The translations under genes and the position numbers were made by a program. Below the pieces are notes generated by a model that had not been told where the DNA came from, did no database searches, and saw only the letters and a list, made by a program, of their open reading frames with translations. Of a stretch of DNA of 12,297 nucleotides, positions 7,629 through 12,297 are shown piece by piece. Numbering within the stretch: position 1 is the first letter of the stretch; each line of letters begins with the position of its first letter. Origin of the DNA: JAGXLC01 sp964472385 (GTDB taxonomy: Bacteria; Bacteroidota; Bacteroidia; Bacteroidales; UBA12077); contig CAYYLT010000086.1 of assembly GCA_964472385.1 (NCBI GenBank), positions 1-12,297 on the forward strand, in the 5' to 3' direction.

Positions 7629-7664
7629 GCAAGCTAACTTGCAAAATTTTAATTATGGAACGAT

Positions 7665-8753
7665 CTATTCCGGATAAAGGGGGAAAGAAACGGGTGTATG
7701 ATCCCTGGTTGAACGGTATATGGCGGTGAAAAGTTCTACCGTGATTCTTGCCTCATTGCCTGGTAACATAGGATTCCGTTTATCGATAATCGCCTGGCAA
7801 AAATCTTCATCCTGCAATTGAATATAATGCTCGGCAGGGCTAATGCGGCTAAAAAGTTTGTGATCGCTTTTTGTCCATTGTTCAAGTCTGCCCTCTTCAC
7901 CGGGTATGGTCCAGATATCATTCACAGGTGGCTCCTGAACATTGGAAGATCCGGCTATAAACATGGCACCCCCTTCTGTTTGGGCCCCAATAACAGACCC
8001 ATTGCTGCCGTTGATATGGACTTTACCATATACGCCGGGCCTCTGGGAATTGCTGACCAAAATATTTCCTGCGGCATTGCCTTTAAATTTAACGATAGCC
8101 AGGGCAGTATCTTCCACCTCAATATAAGGATGATTCAGATTTTTCCATAATCCGTATACTTCATCTATTTCTCCCATAAACCACTGAAAAATATCGAGCT
8201 GATGAGGAGCCTGATTCACCAGCACACCTCCGCCCTCCTGCTCCCAGGTTCCTCTCCATGAATCACTGTCATAGTATTCTTTATCCCGCCAGCCATACAT
8301 GATAACATTTCCCAATGCCGGTGTACCAATTTTTCCTGCGTCTATAGCTTGCTTCATACGTTTTACAGGCTCGTAGAAGCGCCTTTGACTAACCACACCA
8401 AGCTTGGTACCATGTTTATAAGCGGCTTCCAGCATTGCATCACAATCTTTTAATGATGAAGCCATGGGTTTTTCGATCAAGGCATGAACACCCATACCGG
8501 CTCCTTCAATAACAGGATTGGCATGATGGGGATGAGGGGTACAGATCACCAGTGCATCTATGGCTTCTTCCCGGATCATTTTGGCCAGGTTGTCGTAAGG
8601 AGCAACCCCATATTGAGCGGCAAAAGTTTTAGCCTTTTTCATATTCCGGCTGCAGACAGCGCGAAAATCCGAATTACCCGCTTGTTTGAGTCCTTTGGCA
8701 TGCAGATGCGCTACTTTGCCACATCCTACAATGGCAGTTTTAATTTGATTCAC
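7665..8753 (-). CDS. Gfo/Idh/MocA family oxidoreductase, GTG start
   Basis: A 362-aa NAD(P)-dependent dehydrogenase. The Rossmann motif IVGCGKVAHLHA is at about 8-19, CTPHPHHANP near 71-80, the EKPM motif with catalytic K95, and GGGVLVNQAPHQLD (174-187) with the conserved His and Asp of the substrate site. It resembles the inositol-dehydrogenase / UDP-N-acetyl-glucosaminuronate-3-dehydrogenase side of the family, but the substrate is unknown. The start is GTG (8753-8751): an in-frame TAA lies five codons upstream with no ATG between, and the Rossmann strand follows at once. A weak promoter is possible upstream: TTG at 8821-8819, 17 nt, then TAGTTTTT at 8801-8794, one mismatch to TAnnTTTG. It probably forms a transcription unit with the 365-aa dehydrogenase downstream. 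Confidence 0.88.
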   Translation of the reverse strand: MNQIKTAIVGCGKVAHLHAKGLKQAGNSDFRAVCSRNMKKAKTFAAQYGVAPYDNLAKMIREEAIDALVICTPHPHHANPVIEGAGMGVHALIEKPMASSLKDCDAMLEAAYKHGTKLGVVSQRRFYEPVKRMKQAIDAGKIGTPALGNVIMYGWRDKEYYDSDSWRGTWEQEGGGVLVNQAPHQLDIFQWFMGEIDEVYGLWKNLNHPYIEVEDTALAIVKFKGNAAGNILVSNSQRPGVYGKVHINGSNGSVIGAQTEGGAMFIAGSSNVQEPPVNDIWTIPGEEGRLEQWTKSDHKLFSRISPAEHYIQLQDEDFCQAIIDKRNPMLPGNEARITVELFTAIYRSTRDHTPVSFPLYPE

Positions 8754-8834
8754 AAGGATAAAAGTTTATTAAAGGTTTATAATTCAACATAATAAAAACT
8801 AAAAAATCCTCAATTTCGCAATTCATCATTGTGG

Positions 8835-8890
8835 AACCCGCATTTTTTTTTCATGTCCTTGTTGTGAAGCTTGCTGCATGCGGGTTTCAT
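8835..8890 (-). repeat. Hairpin repeat R2, copy 1
   Basis: Read on the - strand from 8890, this starts atgaaacccgcatgcagcaa and matches 12246-12297 at 41 of the first 50 positions without gaps. The ends pair: 8835-8843 with 8878-8886, nine perfect base pairs, extended to 11 on the + strand through G-U, with a 34-nt loop. There is no T-run after the stem on either strand, so it is not an ordinary terminator. It lies in the 239-nt gap between the zinc dehydrogenase and the 362-aa dehydrogenase gene. Confidence 0.7.
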
Positions 8891-8992
8891 AATGAATTAT
8901 TTGAATGGTAACAACAATTTCAATGAAGGCAATACTTAATGGCTATGATGCTCAGACAGCTCATGGATCAATTTGACCCTAATGCATGCAGA

Positions 8993-10036
8993 TTAATCTG
9001 ACACATCGGGCTTCAGTATAACTTTTACAAGATCTTTTTCCTGGTTATAAAGCCGGGCGAACCATTTTGCTCCTTCCGACAAAGGGGCTTCTGCGCTTAA
9101 CAGGGGCGATATATTGATCTGCTTTCTTGCCAGCATATCGAGTACAGCCGGGTATTCTCCACAAATGGCACAACTTCCCCGAACACTTATTTGCCTGGTA
9201 ACTACAGATTGAAGATAAAATTCGGTCACAGGGGTGATATTGCCCACGAGTGTGACGGCACCACCTTTTCTGACACTGGCAATAGATTGATTAACAGTAG
9301 CTGAAATACCAACAGCTTCGAATGCCACATCTGCACCCCGATGATGGGTAAGCTTGAGTATTTCATTTGGAATATCAACGATTTGAGGATCCATAACATG
9401 GGTGGCTCCATTTTTTAATGCTATCTCAAGTTTATCATCTGCAATATCTACAGCAATAATCCGGCCCAATCCTTTCTCTTTGGCTGTTTGAATAATGGAC
9501 AAACCGATCATGCCCGCTCCAAAAACAACAGCTGTATCATTTAATGCAAGGGGTGTTAATTCAACTGCATGGGCCCCAACAGCTAAAGGTTCGACCATAG
9601 CGGCTTCGGTAAACGATACACCTTCAGGTATACGGTGCAAAATATGGTGCGGCACCTTTATATATTCAGCAAAAGCTCCGTCCATCTTGTATTCCTTACA
9701 GGATACACCCAATACTCTTCTTCCTTCACTCAGGTTATACAATCCCTTCCGGGTGTACCAATCATCCAGTTTATATACGGTAGAATCAAAGGTTACGGGC
9801 TCTCCCTTTTTCCATTCCTTAACCTCGGAACCTGTCTCCTCTATGACTCCGGATGCCTCATGACCCATGATAACAGGTGGTTCACGCCGTCCGGTACTAC
9901 CATCCATACCGTGCACATCGCTGCCACAAATACCGGCTGCTTTTACCCTGACCAGAACCTCATACGGACTGATCTGCGGATCAGGTACCTCTTGATATGT
10001 TAATGTATTGTAATCTTCTAATACCAGTGCTTTCAT
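8993..10036 (-). CDS. Zinc-type medium-chain alcohol/polyol dehydrogenase lacking structural-zinc cysteines
   Basis: A 347-aa MDR dehydrogenase of the threonine/sorbitol/galactitol-phosphate dehydrogenase type, oxidising a secondary alcohol with NAD. The catalytic zinc site is intact: GICGSD (C37), GHE (H59, E60) and VEP (E149). The Rossmann motif is VVFGAGMIG (170-178), and D197 in AVDIADD suggests NAD preference. In the structural-zinc lobe the usual C-x2-C-x2-C-x7-C is replaced by K89, D92, T95 and S103, while the surrounding residues (TVY, RKGLYNL, EGRRVLGVSC) keep register, so this is substitution and not deletion. I chose the ATG at 10036, where the family sequence MKALVLEDYNTLTYQEV begins. 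An in-frame upstream ATG at 10105 would add 23 hydrophobic residues that are unlike the family. It lies on the same strand as the two Gfo/Idh genes but 239 nt away, with a repeat between. The substrate is unknown. Confidence 0.88.
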   Translation of the reverse strand: MKALVLEDYNTLTYQEVPDPQISPYEVLVRVKAAGICGSDVHGMDGSTGRREPPVIMGHEASGVIEETGSEVKEWKKGEPVTFDSTVYKLDDWYTRKGLYNLSEGRRVLGVSCKEYKMDGAFAEYIKVPHHILHRIPEGVSFTEAAMVEPLAVGAHAVELTPLALNDTAVVFGAGMIGLSIIQTAKEKGLGRIIAVDIADDKLEIALKNGATHVMDPQIVDIPNEILKLTHHRGADVAFEAVGISATVNQSIASVRKGGAVTLVGNITPVTEFYLQSVVTRQISVRGSCAICGEYPAVLDMLARKQINISPLLSAEAPLSEGAKWFARLYNQEKDLVKVILKPDVSD

Positions 10037-10347
10037 TTTTGGGTTTAAATTTAGAAAATCCCCGACATAAATCAATACATGCTGAATAAATGATTGATTT
10101 CGCATGCATTATTCCAGGTTAACATAAATCAGAAAAACGATTTCCCCAATGATGTATAAAAGGATTATCAGTTCTTCAGGCCTGCTGAAAAAACACAAAA
10201 ATTCCTGAAAATCAATAGGATGAACATACCTGTTGTTTCCAAAATGCAAGGTTTGTAGCAAATATCCGTAAAAAACCTTGCAATTTGCACATAATAAATG
10301 TATGCATCCTATTTATTATAGGCATTTTTTGTGTTTTTCAGCAAATC
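10037..10347. other. Intergenic region with two hairpins, no gene
   Basis: About 310 nt between the dehydrogenase start and the left inverted repeat. I see no gene. It contains a 10-bp perfect hairpin (10245-10254 with 10273-10282) and a 9-bp AT-only hairpin (10291-10299 with 10311-10319). The promoter of the zinc dehydrogenase must lie here, but I find no good TAnnTTTG match on the - strand. Confidence 0.5.
10241..10282 (-). terminator. Possible weak intrinsic terminator of the - strand cassette
   Basis: On the - strand, tgcaaggttt (10282-10273) pairs perfectly with aaaccttgca (10254-10245) around an 18-nt loop and is followed by only four T residues. It lies 140-180 nt past the stop of the glycosylase-like gene. 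The short T-run makes it a weak candidate; it may be an unrelated hairpin. Confidence 0.35.
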
Positions 10348-10419
10348 CGAAGTAGGTGACAACGTCGTGGGCTTGCGACGCCTTGCATCTACCCAAAACT
10401 TGACGCATGAATAATACAG
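10348..10419 (-). repeat. 72-nt inverted repeat R1, left copy (truncated element)
   Basis: Read on the - strand from 10419, the sequence matches 12038-12109 at 68 of 72 positions, the first 44 identical. Its inner edge lies 1 nt from the stop codon of the glycosylase-like gene. Homology ends after cctacttcg. The other end, present in the right copy, is missing, so this copy is a partial element. Confidence 0.9.
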
Positions 10420-10420
10420 A

Positions 10421-11170
10421 TTATAAATCTTCCAGAATAAAGGAAATGGCATCCTTCTCACTGAAATAAAATAACATCCTATCTAAATATGCCAAGGGAA
10501 TGCCGATCTGATTGCAGCCCTGGCGCAAACCATCCTCCACAGATTCGTAGATATATCTGTTTTCCTGAAGTTTATAGGGATCTACATGCAGTCCGAAATG
10601 TCCATTTAAAATTTTAGCGGTTTGGGTGCTCAAGGCGATCACATCAATAGAAAGACCAGTTTCAATCATATATTCAGAGGCGCTTTTCATCGTTAAATGG
10701 GTCTTCAGCGCAATCAATTTGTTTCGGATATCCTGAGATCCCATGGTATCAGGATCTATATCATTAAGAAGGATCAAATGGTTACGGTCTACTACCCAAG
10801 AATTCATTAGTAAGGAAACAATCCTTTCCGCCTGCTTATTGTAAAATTTTGTAGCTTTAAATTCTTTCAACACCATGGCAACAAATGGTCTGGCATCTTT
10901 TTTCATTGATGCCAGCCTCTTTAAATCCAGTTGATCTTTGAAGGCATTAAACTTTTCTGTCTCTGCTTTCAAGCTTTCCAACATATCAGCGCCACCCACC
11001 TTACAATACTGCAAAATGAGATTGATAAAAAGATCATTTTCGCTCATTTCAGCATACAAACCCCACTGGGGCGGGGTGATTCTATTAATCAGATATTTGG
11101 CTATCTTTTTAAGCTTTTCAATATCATTTGCTGAAAGAACAGTATGATTGCTTGTTGAATCAAGGTACAT
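10421..11170 (-). CDS. Diverged HhH-GPD (Ogg2/AGOG-like) DNA glycosylase-like protein
   Basis: A 249-aa, mostly helical protein without signal peptide or membrane segment. From memory of the family, several stretches follow the order of archaeal/thermophile 8-oxoguanine glycosylases (Ogg2): LILQYCKVGGA (about 51-61 here), ATKFYNKQAERIV (about 106-118) like the RFY-KAERI segment, and LTMKSASEYMIETGL (159-173) like the GMKEASHFLRNIG segment with its catalytic Lys (K162 here). A C-terminal IGIPLAYLDRMLFYF matches the final helix. However, the catalytic Asp expected in the following helix (LDRHILRIL) appears as ALSTQTAKIL, so activity is doubtful or altered. I chose ATG 11170; a TTG two codons upstream (11176) is possible. 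It lies 77 nt after the permease gene and may be cotranscribed with it. Homology is inferred from pattern only. Confidence 0.5.
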   Translation of the reverse strand: MYLDSTSNHTVLSANDIEKLKKIAKYLINRITPPQWGLYAEMSENDLFINLILQYCKVGGADMLESLKAETEKFNAFKDQLDLKRLASMKKDARPFVAMVLKEFKATKFYNKQAERIVSLLMNSWVVDRNHLILLNDIDPDTMGSQDIRNKLIALKTHLTMKSASEYMIETGLSIDVIALSTQTAKILNGHFGLHVDPYKLQENRYIYESVEDGLRQGCNQIGIPLAYLDRMLFYFSEKDAISFILEDL

Positions 11171-11247
11171 GCTCAAATTTCTTGAAATGAATGTTTTTTT
11201 GTGATTAAAGATAATAAATTTTGTTTATATGCCTGGGCACCGTTAAA

Positions 11248-12024
11248 TCATGTTGAACGCTGTAACATGATAAGACAGGCCACCACCGTTGTGATAATTA
11301 TCAGTATCCGGTATCCTTTTTCGGGGATGAGTTTAACAACCTTGATCCCGATAATCGCTCCGATAATTATTGCCGGGGCCATCGAAAGGTCAAACAGGAT
11401 GCTTTTCAGATCAATGGTGTTCCATGAAAAAATATGAAAAGGCACTTTCGACAAGTTGATGATCATAAAGAACCAGGCCTTTGTACCAATGAACGTATTT
11501 TTGGGGAGGTACATGGTCAACAGATAGATGGACATAATCGGTCCTGCCGAATTACCGATCATGGTAGAAAAGCCTCCTATAATGCCAATAACGGCCGAAA
11601 ACCACCAGTAATCGGGAATTGTGAGATGGTTCCTACGAATATCCCGCCATACCATGAGTATCAAACCCATCATAATGGTAAGGGCAATCAATGTAGTAAA
11701 GACTTCCCCTGAGACTTTATTTCCAATGAATACACCAATGACGACGCCTGCAAATGCCCAGGGAATAGGTTTTAATACATATCGCCAGTTGGCGTGTCTG
11801 TTGTAATAAGAAACAGCCAGAATGTCCCCTATAATGAGCATAGGAAGTAACATGCCTGTAGACGGTTTCCCACCGAATATCATGGCCAGGATTGGTACGA
11901 CAATGAATGCTGCTCCGGATAAACCTGTTTTGGCAGCCCCAATCAATATTCCGCAAAGGAATATCAATCCCCATTCCGAGGAAGTCAGTTCAAAGGATTG
12001 TAATATATGCAAAAAATTTTCCAA
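11248..12024 (-). CDS. TauE/SafE family membrane permease, TTG start
   Basis: An integral inner-membrane protein of 258 aa with about eight hydrophobic segments (roughly 18-34, 38-51, 57-75, 86-102, 108-126, 142-173, 184-200, 214-230, 238-255). It shows the two internal repeats of the TauE/SafE (DUF81) family: GAAKTGLSGAAFIVVP (29-44) and GGFSTMIGNSAGPIMSIYLL (150-169). Relatives export or import small sulfur-containing or organic anions such as sulfite or sulfoacetate. The substrate here is unknown and no sulfur genes are near. The start appears to be TTG at 12024: the next in-frame Met is residue 48, inside the membrane region. The frame is closed upstream by a TAA at 12045-12043 that lies within inverted repeat R1. 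A normal ATG may have been lost when the repeat arrived. Confidence 0.85.
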   Translation of the reverse strand: MENFLHILQSFELTSSEWGLIFLCGILIGAAKTGLSGAAFIVVPILAMIFGGKPSTGMLLPMLIIGDILAVSYYNRHANWRYVLKPIPWAFAGVVIGVFIGNKVSGEVFTTLIALTIMMGLILMVWRDIRRNHLTIPDYWWFSAVIGIIGGFSTMIGNSAGPIMSIYLLTMYLPKNTFIGTKAWFFMIINLSKVPFHIFSWNTIDLKSILFDLSMAPAIIIGAIIGIKVVKLIPEKGYRILIIITTVVACLIMLQRST

Positions 12025-12037
12025 GCCAAATGCTATC

Positions 12038-12109
12038 CTGTATTATTCATGCGTCAAGTTTTGGGTAGATGCAAGGCGTCGAAAGCCGACGACGTAGTCG
12101 CCTACTTCG
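12038..12109 (+). repeat. 72-nt inverted repeat R1, right copy
   Basis: Matches the reverse complement of 10348-10419 at 68/72 positions, the first 44 identical. Together the copies bracket the permease and glycosylase-like genes (10420-12037, 1618 bp) with their best-conserved ends facing inward. The shared sequence begins 12 nt outside the terminal inverted repeat of the 99-nt element at 12050. Confidence 0.92.
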
Positions 12110-12148
12110 AGGTTTTCGCAACGTAGCATATGCCCAAAAATTGGCGCA
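12050..12148. mobile_element. 99-nt palindromic (MITE/REP-like) element
   Basis: The ends form an imperfect inverted repeat of 23 nt: tgcgtcaagttttgggtagatgc... (12050-12072) against the reverse complement of 12126-12148 (tgcgccaatttttgggcatatgc). The interior is rich in cg-containing short palindromes such as cgtcg/cgacg. There is no coding capacity. The form fits a non-autonomous mobile or REP-like repeat. I see no clear target-site duplication. A partial copy lies at 10348-10408. Confidence 0.6.
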
Positions 12149-12196
12149 CCCGGAAAAAATGAATGAAAATATAAATGATTGAACACAATAATTAAA

Positions 12197-12220
12197 ATGC
12201 TATTATGCTGTTATGCTGTT
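12197..12220 (+). repeat. 8-bp tandem repeat, three units
   Basis: atgctatt, atgctgtt, atgctgtt in a row, one mismatch in the first unit. Short and in non-coding DNA between repeats R1 and R2; it may vary in copy number by slippage. Confidence 0.6.
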
Positions 12221-12245
12221 ATTTACAAATATTTATTCATTTTTT

Positions 12246-12297
12246 ATGAAACCTGCATGCAGCAACCTACACAACAAGGCAATGTATAAAGCATGCA
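12246..12297 (+). repeat. Hairpin repeat R2, copy 2 (cut by window end)
   Basis: Starts atgaaacctgcatgcagcaa and aligns without gaps to the - strand of 8890-8839. The stem partner (gcatgca, 12291-12297) pairs with tgcatgc (12254-12260) and continues beyond the window. Relative to copy 1, a stem C-G pair has become T-A, a compensatory change that keeps the hairpin. Confidence 0.68.

Noticed and set aside
8841..8851. Run of nine T after an arm of hairpin R2, considered as a terminator
   Set aside because: The T-run lies inside the loop, not after the closing arm, so it does not form an intrinsic terminator.
10037..10105. N-terminal extension of the zinc dehydrogenase
   Set aside because: The family N terminus begins at the ATG at 10036, and the 23 extra residues have no counterpart in relatives known to me.
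11201..12097. Several + strand ORFs of 61-92 codons opposite the permease gene
   Set aside because: They lie antisense to a clear membrane protein gene and have no recognisable protein features.
1..12297. CRISPR arrays, tRNA or rRNA genes, transposases
   Set aside because: No regularly spaced direct repeats, no cloverleaf-like segment noticed, and no transposase motifs in any of the ORFs read.

Overview
The window looks like chromosomal DNA of a Bacteroidetes bacterium, probably in or near the Bacteroidales. The evidence is a near-perfect Bacteroidetes promoter (TTTG, 19 nt, TAnnTTTG) ahead of the first operon, A-rich translation starts without Shine-Dalgarno sequences, a DAHP synthase with a C-terminal chorismate mutase, and the gene order prephenate dehydratase / aminotransferase / DAHPS-CM / prephenate dehydrogenase. 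No rRNA, tRNA, CRISPR array or transposase gene was seen.

Left part (about 300-4680, + strand): an aromatic amino-acid operon. It starts with a promoter (305-335), then a 19-codon leader ORF with six Phe codons and one Tyr codon (359-418), then three mutually exclusive RNA pairings ending in an intrinsic terminator (460-488). This is a complete translation-coupled attenuator of the pheL/trpL type. Then come pheA, a class I/II aminotransferase, the bifunctional DAHP synthase/chorismate mutase and tyrA. Together they cover entry to the shikimate pathway, chorismate to prephenate, and both branches to Phe and Tyr.

Middle (4812-10036): ilvD (dihydroxy-acid dehydratase) on the + strand, convergent with a run of - strand oxidoreductases: two Gfo/Idh/MocA dehydrogenases and one zinc-type medium-chain dehydrogenase. 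The last keeps its catalytic site but has lost all four structural-zinc cysteines. The oxidoreductases suggest polyol, inositol or sugar metabolism, but no substrate can be read from the sequence.

Right part (10037-12297): two - strand genes, a TauE/SafE-type membrane permease and a diverged protein resembling HhH-GPD DNA glycosylases of the Ogg2/AGOG type. They are bracketed by a 72-nt inverted repeat (68/72 identical). The right copy belongs to a 99-nt element with imperfect inverted ends. A second, unrelated hairpin repeat occurs at 8835-8890 and, inverted, at 12246-12297. Its two copies differ by a compensatory base-pair change.

The main findings are the Phe attenuator, the repeat-bracketed cassette, the covarying hairpin repeat, the cysteine-less dehydrogenase and the glycosylase-like protein.
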